NCBI GenBank assembly: GCA_022410635.1
Contig: JAJVDF010000165.1
Location: forward strand, 1,646,725 to 1,710,724
Length of the DNA: 64,000 nucleotides
Reading direction: 5' to 3'
Origin: Tretioscincus oriximinensis
Taxonomy: Eukaryota; Chordata; Lepidosauria; Squamata; Gymnophthalmidae
The number at the start of each line of letters is the position of its first letter. The stretch's first letter is position 1. Below are positions 47,263 to 58,988 of this stretch, one piece after another. The translations under genes were made by a program, and so were the position numbers. The notes below the pieces were generated by a model. The model did not search any database. It was given only the letters and a program-made list of their open reading frames with translations, and had not been told where the DNA came from.

Positions 47263-47460
47263 AATGATATAGGTATCACCATGGATATGTGTTGGGAGTA
47301 CAACATTGTCCCAGGACAACCCTGGCTTCTAAGCAGGGCTGTAAAATTAGAGTCAAGGAAAAAGATATTATTTGGGATTACTGGAATAGAGGCTGGAGTT
47401 GGTAAAAATGTACCTACCTTGACTCTGACTTCTAAGAAATTTAAATTGTATGTAACGATA

Positions 47461-47850
47461 GCTAGTTTGATGCAGTGGTTAGAGTGCTGGACTCTTATCT
47501 AGGGTTGCCATACATCCCGGTAAACCGGGACATTCACGGTTTTAGGGACAATTTTATTGTCCCGGCTGGATTTAAAAAAAAGGTTTTAAAATCCCGGGTT
47601 GCCGCTCCCCACCCCGCCCTGCCCCCGCTCCCCACCCCCGTCCCGGTTTTGGGTTGCCATAATATGGCAACCCTACTCTTATCTGGTAGTCTCCTAATTT
47701 GATTCCACCCTCCTCCATGGAGCCAGCTGGGTGCCCTCGGGCCAGTTACAGTTCTTTAGAGCTCTCACAGCCATGCCTACTTCACAAGGTGAAAAAAGGA
47801 ACAAAATCTATGTGCACCACCCTCTGGTAAAATAAATAAACATCTTCATC
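47461..47850 (+). mobile_element. Sauria-type SINE, split by a hAT MITE
   Basis: Left part 'gctagtttgatgcagtggtt', 'agagtgctggactcttatct'; after the insertion it resumes with 'ctcttatctggtagtctcct', the B-box area 'aatttgattcca', 'gagccagctgggtgccctcg' and 'gtgcaccaccctctggtaaa', ending in an A/T-rich tail. With the hAT MITE and one duplication copy removed the two parts join as an ordinary SINE. Confidence 0.9.
47500..47675. mobile_element. hAT MITE inside the SINE, 176 bp
   Basis: Ends tagggttgccata and tatggcaacccta are perfect inverted repeats of 13 bp. The 8-bp duplication ctcttatc is at 47492-47499 and 47676-47683; both copies belong to the SINE sequence, so this insertion is certain. 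The inside is GC-rich with an inverted 'cccggtaaaccggga' block and has no coding capacity. Confidence 0.95.
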
Positions 47851-48530
47851 ATTATAGAAATAACATAATATGTTAAAAATTCCTATTTCAAAAATAATAA
47901 TTTTAATACTCTATTTTTTCAGGGCATACTTTATTTTCAGATTATATATTTTAAATTCAACAGAGGTGTAGAGCTGGAATTGAAGTTGCAAAGTCAGAAG
48001 CAATTCTGGGTTACCATTTTCCTTCTACGTTTTAATTATTTTTTTTTTAAAGGGAATACATTCACAAGTATGTCCCCATTAACCTTCAATCTGCCTCGCA
48101 GTTCCCCCTCTGTCCTTGACAGATCCTGGCAATTCTCGTGACACCATAGGCCCCAGAAATCATTGCTGCGCTTGCCTGACTACAAGCCCCAGCATTCTTT
48201 GCGTGTCTGCACACAATTATATATGGATTGAAGGGATGATTTTAGAAAGCCAATGGCAGTTTAATTTGAATTCAGTTTCCTCAGAAAAATAGTATTTTCC
48301 ATTCACTTGATGACAGCTTTCTTCAAGTGCCATAGTCATTCATCTTCTTAACACATACATAACACTCCCCTAAAGCTTTCTTTTGAGCTGACGAAGTTGA
48401 GACATTGAGGCCACTTTGTTCACCTAGGAAAGAAAGGATTCATTTCTTTTACCAGGGGCATTCAAGATTACATTTGGAAGAATTAGAAAAAGGAGAATTA
48501 TAATATATTTCAAAATAGTGTTTTCATATA
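47851..48530. other. Unassigned spacer
   Basis: No gene. 'actacaagccccagcattct' at 48181 resembles a motif found inside many hAT MITEs of amniotes but has no TIR context here. Confidence 0.45.
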
Positions 48531-49514
48531 CAGTAAAACCCCGTTTATCCGAACTAAAGGGGGAAGAGGCATTTCGGATAACACAATTTCTCGGATAAAC
48601 CATTTAATGATAAAATTTCTTTTTTTTTTTCTTCCAATTTTTATTGATTTTTCACATATAGATAACAGAAAAAGGAAAAATAAGCCCGTTAACCTACACA
48701 GTGTACACATNTATACATAAAAAACAACAACAACAAAAAGAACAAATACAAAAAGAACAACATAAAAAGACAACAAGACACCAAACCCCCCTCCCCCCTG
48801 GATCCAGTCTCCTTCCCTTTCCCTCCCCCCCNTCTGTTAGGAGTTAATTCATAGTTTCCTGTGAAATTCATTGCCTTAGCTCTGAAGAACCTGAGAATTA
48901 ATTTACATATTGTAAGATATTTGTAAGTTTAGTCGTTTGTCTCTTAGGGTTATCTCATTTAACAGATGGATCTTAACTTCTTCCCATTTTTGTTTTACTT
49001 TTCTGATTTTTATTGTATCATTATTGCTGAAAATCCTTGTTGCTCTAATTTCTACCGCTATTTTTTTCAATTATATATTTGTGCCATTTCCTTTTCGTCC
49101 ATTTTGTTTTGTCCTTCCACACAATCAATACTACCATTTGAGCACAAGCAATTAAATCTTCGATTACAGTTCTTTTTTCAATTGGGCTTATTTCATTCAG
49201 ATCTGCTAATATAGTTACCATTTTGTTTGTTAGCTGTATTGATACGTTTAACATTCCATTTATTTCAGATTCAATCATTTAATGATAAAATTTCTAATTT
49301 AAATAAATTAAATTTTGTTCTTACCTGTAATGCTTTAAATCCGTCGTCTCCGACGTTTAAACTCCGCCCTTCTTCCCGCGCCGCGAGCCGCGCCGGAAGG
49401 AGAAGCCTTTTTCCACCTACGCACACACGTTTTAACTGTCACGTGACGCAGTTTAGAAGCTTCGGTTAAGCCGGGTTTCGGTTAACCGAAGTCCGGATAA
49501 ACGGGGTTTTACTG
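48531..49514. mobile_element. Tigger-like MITE interrupted by an L1
   Basis: Left end cagtaaaaccccgtttatcc and right end ggataaacggggttttactg are a near-perfect TIR of the Tigger group. TA flanks both ends (48529-48530, 49515-49516). Removing the L1 and one copy of its duplication leaves a 309-bp MITE with a CpG-rich right half (49335-49420) and no transposase. Its TIR differs from that of the 8.7-kb Tigger MITE, so two Tigger families are present. Confidence 0.93.
48621..49275 (-). mobile_element. L1-like LINE 3' end nested in the Tigger MITE
   Basis: A 655-bp insertion flanked by a perfect 20-bp duplication (48601-48620 and 49276-49295, beginning catttaatga). On the minus strand it ends in a poly(A) tract (seen as T-rich 48621-48632). 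It encodes an L1-like ORF2 C-terminus: 'MIESEINGMLNVSIQLTNKM' ... 'IACAQMVVLIVWKDKTKWTK' and 'KWHKYI'. The 3' UTR contains a poly-purine-like tract (48785-48835). Strongly 5'-truncated, typical of target-primed reverse transcription. Confidence 0.92.
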
Positions 49515-49516
49515 TA

Positions 49517-50088
49517 CATTGAAAAGTCCCATTCAGATATCTAACACACTTTAACTTTGTGTGCCATAAGCTCAGAGCTCTTGTGAAATTCCCTTTTTGG
49601 TTGTCCCACAGTACTGTTATCTTTCTTAATAAAAGCTCCACTCATCCTTAGGGATTGTTTGAATTAATTGCTTTTTTATTAGATAGATAAAATATTGAAT
49701 GCAGAATTAAAAAGATGTTCTATATCATCCCTCTGTTCTATTTACTTTTCTCAGTCTTGTTAAAGAACATTTCCTTGTTCTTTAAGTCTTTCCATTTGGC
49801 CAAAATTCCACTAATACATCCATTATCAATAACAGCCTAGTGCTGAAGGCCATTTTTCTTTTATTTTCTGCCTATGGAAAGGTACAAACTGGGATAAAAC
49901 CTCACACTTTTTAATGAGTGTGAAAAAGTGATTTTTCTCCCAGGTGTTGTGAACATTGTAAACCACACCTGGTGAAAATTCCTCTCTTCTATAGCCATTA
50001 GAGGTGCAAATTTTTATCCTGGGTTTTGTATGATAATTCTAGCCTATGGCAAATGTTCCTGGCCTTTCCTTTTGATTTCTGACACTAA
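49517..50088. other. Unassigned spacer with repeat block
   Basis: 49880-50025 contains the antisense copy of the dispersed repeat at 32.8 kb ('ttcctctcttctatagccat'). It is flanked by 'actgggataaaacctcacac' and 'tttttatcctgggttttgta', which could be a weak TIR of an old element. The rest is unassigned. Confidence 0.45.
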
Positions 50089-50507
50089 GGCTGCATGCAC
50101 ATCATGACGTAAAAAACGGTATAAAGTTATATTCCTGAATATAGCAATTGCATGTCTGTGCACACGAAACGTCTATATTCCATGGCCAATGCCTCACATC
50201 ACTCCTTGATCTCATTGCATGCAGCCCAAGCCTTTTTTTTTTTAACTCGCAGCAGCCTTTGGAAACAACTGCTGCGTTCTTGGTTGCTTCATCCTCCCGC
50301 ATCAAATTTGTGCACACGCCTGCACGCCACCACAGACGCGAGAGGACGGGGGCTCTCCAGAAAGATGCCTGAATATCCCAGCAATAGTTTATTCCAGGAT
50401 AAATGGTGTATACTGCGGGATGACTGCTCAACAATGCTTAACCCATGTGCTGTAGTCTTCCTCATCTTGCTCTGATTGAGGTAGTAATATGCTATGTGCA
50501 CGCAGCC
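50089..50507. mobile_element. TIR element related to the 38.6-kb foldback
   Basis: Ends ggctgcatgcacatcatga and atgtgcacgcagcc. Flanks taa (50086-50088) and caa (50508-50510) are a possible 3-bp duplication. Like the 38.6-kb element it has 'ttatattcctgaatatagca' near the left end and 'agcaatagtttattccagga' near the right. The middle differs and lacks the large inverted repeat. No transposase. Confidence 0.75.
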
Positions 50508-53500
50508 CAAGCCATATTCTGCACTAAGTAAAGCCGGACAGACAACTTGCAAAACCTTTATTAATACCGATACTAGAACTTTCTTCCAGTAGCCTTTTAG
50601 AGATAAGCACAGTTGCACATCTTGCAGTTTCAACTGAACCACAAGAACTGCACAGCAGTTCAAGCAACTCTTTAATGACAGTTCGTGAAACCAAATTGTG
50701 GCTTTGAAAAGGCTTTTAAAACACTATAAACGAGGAAAAAATACTGCCAACTATTTCCACTTTGCACCAGTTCACTGCACACTAAAGTAGTTCCTTGGGT
50801 TCTAGTCTAATCCCAATTGATTTGGTTGAATTTGGAAAAATACCTAGAACTGGCAAGGAATTCAGTCAGGTTTTGAACTGGTCATCCCCACAAACTATGG
50901 GGAATTGTTTGTTCCTTTTTTTCCTGCCCCCTGTGGTTATTCTAGATAATATCACTCTACCAGCCCAAAGGAATCTGCAAGAGATGGCTATAAAAGCACG
51001 GCCTATTTGGATTGGAATACTTTCTCCAAGAGAGGCTGATCTGTTCTTCTTATGGTGCACGGCTATGAATGAAAGGCTCAATTTTAAGCTGTGGCTCTCT
51101 GGGCTGCTGAGAGAGCAACTCCTAGCACTCAGAAGGTGATCACCTCATTACTGACACAGGGGATGGTTATGTGAGCTCTCGATCTTTGCATTAATGGAAA
51201 AAGTGAGTCTGCCCAACACAAAGGCATGGAAAAATGTTAGAGNGGAAGTGTTGTCCTGCAACTTAATCCTCACTGAGACTTTTACTCCTCGACTGTGAAT
51301 CTATTCAAATATTTTAATGCCAGATACTCTTACACAGCTGCCATGGCACTGGAGAGTTTCTTTTCTTATTTGTTTTTGAAAGGAGGAAAAAAATTATCCG
51401 GTTTTAAAGAATCTTGAAATTGGTCACCAACAACATATCCACTTTTGCTTGCCATATGCTGAGAAATCGTGACTTTTGTATCTGTCTTTATTGTTTTACA
51501 TCCAAATTACCTATGCTAAATTTTGATTGCCACTTTTATCAAAATGAAAAGAGAGAGGGAATGAGATGTAGAAGACTTACAGATCCTCTAGAGATGTACA
51601 GGATGTGATCATCCTGTATATTTAAAAGAAAACAGGTGAGCAAGTTTGGATATAATTGTAGCAGAACTTTGGTGAAAAGTCCTGAACCAAAGCAATGTGT
51701 GCTTTTACCTATTTCTTTAAGGCAGCTGAAGTGGGGGTAGCTTTATTGTTGCTGGTTACTTGATGTGCGGATCCTCTGTATTGCTTTTATATATACTGAC
51801 AACAATCAACAAAAATGAGTTTGTGACTTCAGGAGTGCCAAGACACTGGTGGGACTGATAAACCCTTTTTATGCCCCAGAGGTGTGAGCAATGGTCTGCA
51901 ACTCCCCAAGGTGGAGGAGGAGTGTTTCCATCTGGGAACTGAAGCCAAATCCTGACTGAGTCTTCACAGTATGGACTAGGAAGTCATTTTGAGCTTTCCA
52001 TTCTGGATTACTCTCTGAATAGTACAGAGTGACAACAGCAGGAACTCTCTAGTCCACACCAGTTGGATGAAAGAGATCCAGAATATGACCAAGGCCAGAG
52101 TTAGGCACTATTTCCCCAATTTAGTTCAGTTGTTCAGGAGAGAATGTTTTCCAGTTTAGTCAAATCTTTCAGGATTAAAAGTGTGTGTCTGACTCTGGTC
52201 TATCTATTAGAAGTAAGTGTCCTAAATCTTATCTATATAATGGGAGTATCACTTATAGTAGAGATGAAATAAAGTTGGAATAGGAATGTGGTTTAGCAAT
52301 AATATGTTTCAATAATGAACTGACTTCCTTAAAGTGGGTTTGAGAAAAAGCAACCTGCAATTATTGCAAATGCAACTTATAGTTTGGAAGATGCACATCT
52401 GGGAAAGATCTGTTTACAATTTAAAGCTCTATTTTCAAGACATCTTTTCGGCAATGATGGAAGACTGGGAAATAATTCCTGTACAAAACCAAAATTAAAA
52501 CACAAAAATACAGAATCCAATAGAAAAAAAGAAACTTCATTGCTTTGTTTGCAGTTCAACAAAGGATGAGGGGAAATATGTATTTCCTTGAAGAGCTCTA
52601 TGCAGTTTCCTTGGCAAAGATACAGAAATGGCTTGATATTGCCTATTTCTGGGAAGTAGCCAGGGGTAGAACTTGTGAACCTCTGTTTGCTCTGCTATCG
52701 GGGAGTTCTCAAACCAATATAAGCTATAGCATCACCAGTAGTGTTGGGGTAATCAAAGAATCCCAAACCAGAAAACCATATGTACTACCATCTTGTTATT
52801 CAATAATGTGCAAAGAGACAATGATAAGAACAAAGTATATATGAAACACAAAAATTGAATTGATGGAGGTATTGACAATTGAATATCACCAGAGATGACT
52901 GGCCACTGTGTTGTCACCTGCAAATATCACTGTAACAACAGCAAATATTATTAGATGCTATCCTTCCTGGTGATGTTATAGATATTTGGCGGCAAATTGA
53001 AATTAAATGAAGAAAGCTTTTCCAAATTTTTTGAAAATGGTATATTTTTAGGTACTGTGGCCCAGTTTTCTTCCAACACTCATTAAAAATCCTTCATAGG
53101 GTTGCAGTCAGAATTAGGACCTGACAATCTATGTAGCATGCAAGATATTTAGGAAGATGACTTTATTATCTCAGCATGGAAATATATATTTAATTCACAA
53201 TATCAGCTCTGTATGTTGGGGTGTATCCAAACAACTGCCTTTTGAAGTATTATTTACCATTCTTTCTTTTTGTCAGTGGTTGCTGGCTCCCTTTGTTGCC
53301 GTGCAAGTGAATTCAAGAGAAAAAAATACTTTAGCTCACCCAAGTTTTGCAAGCCTATAAGTAGTTTTTTTTTAATTTTCACCATTGCTTTTCCAATGCA
53401 ACTTTGTCTGGTAAAAACCGTTGATGCATGGGCTGTTGCTGAAGAGAAAGGCTGGAGAACTAGGTCTTGGGAGCTCTCACAGATAAAGTCCATATGGCAC

Positions 53501-54462
53501 TGCCATGACACAATGACAGGGCACTGTGAGTGCTGCATTAAAATGCTAGCAAGAAAAAGCGTAATGACAGCCCTTTCTAGCACTACCATTGCTGGATCCC
53601 TGCAGTTATATGAAATAAATCCCCCATAACCAAGCTATATCATAATAGCATCAGTTCCAAATGTTACAGTTGAACAAAATGACAAAAACCAATACATCTG
53701 AATATTGAATGGCCTCTGTTTCATGTGGTACCTAGCCTGTAGGTCCATATTGGTGCCTACATGTGCAGAGTCCCTGTTTCTTTCAGTTGCTCCCTGCTGT
53801 ATATTGTCTAACAGACTGTGAAGAGCTTGGGGGGTCCACGAAGCACATTTGTGATTAAGACATTCAGGGTGGAGAAGTCATCTATACGATTATGTAAGTC
53901 AGACATAACCCAAAGGTTACTAATGCGTGTATGTGTGTGTCTTTCTAATAGAAGTAAAGAAAATTTGGCAATGTTGAAATTGAAGCAGATGGTTTCTGTT
54001 AAAGGACATATGTGTATTCCTTACCACATGATGAGAATCCAAGTCAATTAACAGCTTGTGGTAGTAATGCCAACAGTTCACATGGTGAAAATTTTAAAGC
54101 AGGAAACAATGAAAAACTATGAAAGAGGTAAGGCAGACTTTGCAATAATGTCATTGTTATTGTGAATTGTCTAGCTTCCAAGTAGCTCCTGAGCAATACT
54201 CATCACATCAACATAAAATGAGCTTTTTATCTGTTCAAGTTTTTCTTTCGTAGACTGTATTAAATTGACTGATTGAATAACTTATTATATGAAAAGAAGA
54301 GTAGATTTGCACTTTGAAATGGGGAGTGGTATAGTCAATCAGCTGGAATGCTGCATTTGTTTTTACTGTTTCAATCCATCCTGTTGACTGCAGGATGGGA
54401 ATCCTAGCATTAAAAAGTGCTAAGAAGTATTTATTTCTGGATTTAAACTTTCTAATAATTAT
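50508..54462. other. Unassigned non-coding DNA
   Basis: The longest stretch without a named repeat. The 114-residue plus frame at 50795-51139 and the overlapping plus/minus frames at 53254-53629 show no domain. 53440-53600 looks non-repetitive and might be conserved non-coding DNA; untested. There is a short TG-rich tract near 53925-53941. Confidence 0.45.
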
Positions 54463-54876
54463 GGCTACATCCACATGTCAGATCTGGACATGTATGGGAG
54501 TGAGATCAAGGCAGCTACACTGCACCTATCAGCTCACGGCAAATCTCTTTTGTTCCACAATAGCTGATATTGACTGATACTGTTGCAGAGCCCACCAGGC
54601 CCCCAGAAACATCCCTCTGTGTGTGTGTGCACTCCACCTGTGGTGAGATGGCAAATGTAATCCCGCCAGGGGGATGGGACCAGCAGCCAATTGCGCACAA
54701 GTGTGCGCAGAGGCTGCTGGGGCCCATGGGAGTGGAAGATGAGAGTCCCAGATGTTCTCCACAGGCAGTTCTCCACAGGCAGCAGATATCACAGGTAAGT
54801 GCAGGCAGAGGAGTGATTGTCTCAAGTCTGCTATACCTTTCAAATGTGCTGCATAGCTGCTTGTGTGGAAGCAGCC
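54463..54876. mobile_element. TIR element of the ggctgc-type family, 414 bp
   Basis: Ends ggctacatccacatgtcag and gcttgtgtggaagcagcc match the family at 3.08, 38.6 and 50.1 kb. The middle is GC-rich with an inverted 'ttgcgcacaagtgtgcgcag' block and unrelated to the others. No transposase and no clear target duplication. Confidence 0.65.
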
Positions 54877-56595
54877 TTTAATGGTCTGAAAATTGCCTGT
54901 ACATCAAAATAGCCTGTACATCTTTGCAGGCACTGTGCTGTCCTACAAGCTAATTAAGATAAGCAAGATACATTTACATGAGTCTACTAGATGAGGCAAA
55001 CCAGATTTGTTTTTAATAAGCTCGTGAAACATGATAAGCTTTGCAAGTACCTTTACAAACAAGTTTTTTCTTTTCTTTTCATGGGCATTTTTCTTATACA
55101 ATATGGAACATGCTAAATCAATACAAACAGACAACCAATTTATCAGGACTAAAATAATAAAATAACTATGACTTGCAGCCTAAAAAACAGGGTTATGTTG
55201 TAAGGTATCCATTCTAGTCTACAAATATTGACTTGAGGACAAGGGAATGGCCAAAGATTGTGATTATAAAAAAAGTGTTTCCCTGTGATACTCATTTTTC
55301 TACGAATCTTTTTTGAGGCTCAGTAGAGAAACATTTTCGTGTTTATCTTCAAGTAAAGCTTGCAGGATTTTCCTTTGGTGTGTGTTTCTTTTTAATCATG
55401 GAAAGCTATGCAGAATTCAAGGTGCAAATACCCTCTTTTGTAGTGAATTTTGCTTTCATGTGAATCCCATTTCTCACCCCTCTCTGTTCTTGCCTTTTCA
55501 TATGTATGAAGATGAGATTTATACCTAGATACTGGGCTGAGGTGGGAGTGGGTGCTATGTGTGTATGTGGGGGGGGGGGGAGGCATGCCTGGGAAGCGTG
55601 GAAGAAGACCAACTACCCAGACCAAAGGCAGCTGCTGCTGTTGCTGTGAATATCAGAAGCTGGGAAGAGGCTGTAAACATGGGGAAGGAAGAACCCATTG
55701 AACTGAAAGAACAAACTCTCTGGACCTGTCTGACACAGAGGTCAGGAGGTCACTGGAGCCTGGTGGAGGCCGTGTAGCAGATTGGAAGCTCATGATGCCC
55801 CCTCCAACATCATTTAGACAAACAAGCAGATGGCAGGTGTCAGTAGTGACAAAGAGCCATCTGTACAGCGGAGATCGTCCCCTCCATTCTCTCACAGGCT
55901 ACTTCATTAAACCCTCACTTTAGAGTGCCTGTACCGTACCCTTTAGCCAATGGGGCCCCCTAATAGGACACTTTTCAAAAGGGAGGGGATTGCATGCATT
56001 CTGCCCCCAGCTACTCAGAAACAGCTTATTTTTGTGTGTATTTTATTCCTTCCAAAGTAAAGGAGAAGGAACATAAAAATTCAAACTCAAGGAAACATTC
56101 ATTACACACTACTAGATCATCTTTGGAGAAAAAATAAAATCCCCTCTAGCCCTACTGGTTTACACAGCGAAAACATTACAGCTGAAACCAGCTGCAAAAC
56201 AATGAAGGAATCTGCATTTAAACAGACTGCTTTAGCGATCTGGAAGTTTGCTGAAAGCCCCCCCTCCAACCTGTAACTGGCCATTCAAGGGATGTTTTCT
56301 TTCCTTTTCTGTTGCTAAGTTTTTTAAAACTCGCTGCATCTTTGCTGTCAAAGGGAGACTCACATTTTTATTTTGAGGAATGCTCTTTGGTTGATCCACA
56401 GTAAACATTACTCAAGGACTTCTGTTAACAAGGCCATCAGAAATGAAACCCAAGGCAGAGGCTTATAGTAAGAGCAATTTTATGCGATGGTGAACTGAAC
56501 TGTCCTGAAAGATTTAGCCAACTTAACCTTGTCTGAAATGAAACTCCAGCTGCTACATGCTTATATTAAAGACCTGCTATTTTTGTTGTTTTTAG
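54877..56595. other. Unassigned non-coding DNA
   Basis: No gene. G-run at 55567-55579. 56160-56590 is non-repetitive and ends in a pyrimidine-rich tract followed by an AG, the possible acceptor of the next entry. Confidence 0.45.
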
Positions 56596-56826
56596 ACCCC
56601 ATTGAATTGTGATGGACTCCTGGTTGACTATGTGGGCAATTCCATGGATGTTTCTATGCAGAGATGCAGAAATGATTTGGCAGTATCTATCTTCAGAGAC
56701 AAACTGAGACCAAATGGCAAACCTTACTTTCCAGCAGTTTGTTCTGCAACTAAACTACAGTCGCTTCCTTGTATCCGTGGATGCTTTATTATTAAGTACA
56801 TAGCCTTGAGCAAGAGGCATGGAAAG
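56596..56826 (+). other. Splice-bounded open segment, possible exon
   Basis: A 231-bp segment open in one frame (77 codons) is preceded by a T-rich tract and AG (tttttgttgtttttag) and followed by a good 5' splice site, AAG|gtaaga. The translation begins TPLNCDGLLVDYVGNSMDVS and ends IALSKRHGK; I do not recognise a family. The length is a multiple of three and starts in phase 0 if both sites are used, so it could be a skippable cassette exon. The open frame also continues past the donor, and no neighbouring exon is seen, so it may equally be an exon of a non-coding RNA or chance. Confidence 0.22.
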
Positions 56827-57440
56827 GTAAGAGGAAATAAATACTGGGATATTTTGAAAAGTTCCAGCCACTCATACCTTTTTGACCTGTCCTTTTGCCT
56901 CCCCTGCAGTTCCTTCTAGAATATACCACTTGTTACCTGATGAATGTTTGCTCATCTTTTGGGTTTTCTACATGCTATTGTGTACATAGAAATGGTAGAA
57001 TCAGAATAGTTGTTGGTCACATTTTTTTTAAAAAAGCTACAATGGAAAGTCATTTTGATTTGGACCAACTTAAAATGTAATTTAAGGGTATGATGAAACA
57101 AAATAAAAGGGGTGACCTTGGAATGATTTTAAGGCTTGAGATACAGAAAATAAAAAAAACCCTTTATCACATTCTAGAGAACATGCTTACAGCTTTGGTC
57201 AATTGGAGTGGAAAACTACGGAGATGCCTTGAACAGCATCATGCAAGTGACTGCTAGGAACGGCACCATGTAAATGGCTGCTAGGAACAGCTGACCAATG
57301 GAAAGTTGGGTCACCAGTGGCCAATGAGTGGCGTGCACGGAAGGCAACAATGAGAAAGACAAGTATCGTAGGAGGTTTCAGCTGCTTATTTTAAAAACTG
57401 TGTTACACAGGTTACTCCTCCACCCTCAAATGAGGCAGTT
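56827..57440. other. Unassigned spacer
   Basis: No recognised feature up to the CR1 boundary. Confidence 0.45.
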
Positions 57441-57452
57441 CTTTGGTAAACN

Positions 57453-58388
57453 GTGCTATTTAACATATTTATAAATGATCTAGATGAAGGAATTGAAGGA
57501 AAACTTGTCAAATTTGCTGATGACACAAAAATAGGCGGTGTTGCTAATACTAAACAAGATAGAGCTAGGATTCAAAAAGATCTAGACAAACTTGAACAAT
57601 GGGCTGAAACTAATAGAATGGTATTTAACAGAGAGAAATGCAAGATCCTACATCTGGGCAAAAATAATGAATACAGCATGTATAGAATGGGAGGAATATG
57701 TCTGAACAGCAGCACAGGTGAGAAGGACCTGGGTGTTTTGGTAGATCACAGATTAAACATGAGTCAACAGTGTGAAGCAACTGCGAAAAAGGCAAACACA
57801 ATCCTGGGATGTATCAAGAGGGGCATAGAATCTCGCTCACGTGAAGTAATTATTCCTCTCTACAATACTTTGGTACGACCACACTTGGAATACTGTGTTC
57901 AGTTCTGGGGGGCCCAATTTAAAAAGGACATTGATAAACTAGAGCAAGTACAAAAGAGAGTTACAAGGATGGTGAGTGGTCTGGAAACCATGTCCTATGA
58001 GGAACGGTTAAAGGATCTAGGGATGTTTAGTCTGCAAAAGAGAAGACTGAGAGGAGACTTGATAGCTGTCTATAAATATCTGAAGGGCTGTCACAGAGCA
58101 GAGGGATCAACATTGTTCTCATTAGCACATGGAAGGACTAGAAACAATGGAATGAAACTGCAAGGGAGTAGATTTAGATTAGATATCAGAAAAAACTTTC
58201 TAACTGTCAGGGTGATAAATCAGTGGAACAGTTTGCCACAGGGGGTGGTGAGTTCGCCTTCCCTGGAAGTCTTCAAAAAGCGACTGGACAGTCATCTGTC
58301 TGGGATGGTTTAATGAATCCTGCATCGAGCAGGGGGTTGGACCCGTTGACCCTGGAGGTCCCTTCCGACTCTATGATTCTATGATTCT
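57453..58388 (+). mobile_element. CR1 LINE (subfamily B), long intact RT fragment
   Basis: The frame 57453-58313 gives 286 residues without a stop, the longest in the window. It begins inside the RT domain at 'LFNIFINDLDEGIEG', contains the catalytic 'KFADDTKIGG' (FADD box), then 'KDLGVLVDHRLNMS', 'YNTLVRPHLEYCVQFWGAQF', '[16 protein letters not shown]', 'VRVINQWNSLPQGVV' and 'FKKRLDSHLSGMV'. The 3' UTR ends in the classic CR1 terminal repeat (ctatgattctatgattct, 58371-58388). The endonuclease and the N-terminal half of the RT are missing through 5' truncation. The preserved frame suggests a young copy. It is the reference for the fragments at 36.4 and 63.2 kb. Confidence 0.97.
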
Positions 58389-58930
58389 AAACGGTCTCCT
58401 CCAAAGCCTGGTGTGATCATATTTTCCAGAAGATAACATCTGGAAAGTCCAATTAGAGTGTGCACAATTGTGTGCCACCACACACCATGGAAGACCAGAG
58501 TTTGTTGAAGATAGCTAACACCAGGATGAGTCAGGACATGCTGGGTTGAACTGAACTATTGGCAAATGACTGATTTCTATGGGCATATCCTATGCTCTGT
58601 AAATGCTGAACTGCAGAATGGAAGTTTCCTGCCATTGGCAGCAACAGAACGTATCCAAAGAGCATAGGCCACCCTGCGGAAGTTGCCTGCACAATGACTG
58701 AAGATCACTTCATTATCTTCAGTAATCTTTGATTATTGTACTAATTCAAGTATTATGCGGAAGCTGCTATTGCTTCACTTGAATCAATATATGACATTCT
58801 TCTGCTAAAATCAAAACTTGAAGATTTCGTTTCAGAATAAAATCAAAGATCATGGAAAATCATTAATGTTTGCTGGGCCTATATCTTTATTATTTCACAG
58901 TATAATTTTGGTGGGAGACAAGTGAGATTT
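58389..58930. other. Unassigned spacer
   Basis: No recognised feature. Confidence 0.45.
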
Positions 58931-58988
58931 ATTATTTGTTTATTTACATTTATATTCCTCCCCAAAATCAAAGGTCTCAGGATGAATC
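58931..58988 (-). mobile_element. SINE / Bov-B tail, antisense relic
   Basis: T-rich 'ttatttgtttatttacattt' then 'atattcctccccaaaatcaa' and 'aggtctcaggatg', the antisense 3' tail in decayed form. No body. Confidence 0.55.

Noticed and set aside
50989..50996. TATAAAAG as a promoter
   Set aside because: One TATA-like word in AT-rich DNA, with no initiator, exon or CpG context to support it.
50795..51139. 114-residue plus frame as a gene
   Set aside because: No recognised domain, no good start context or neighbouring exon.
53254..53629. 119- and 111-residue frames on opposite strands
   Set aside because: Both strands are open over the same bases, with no domain or splice context; most likely chance.
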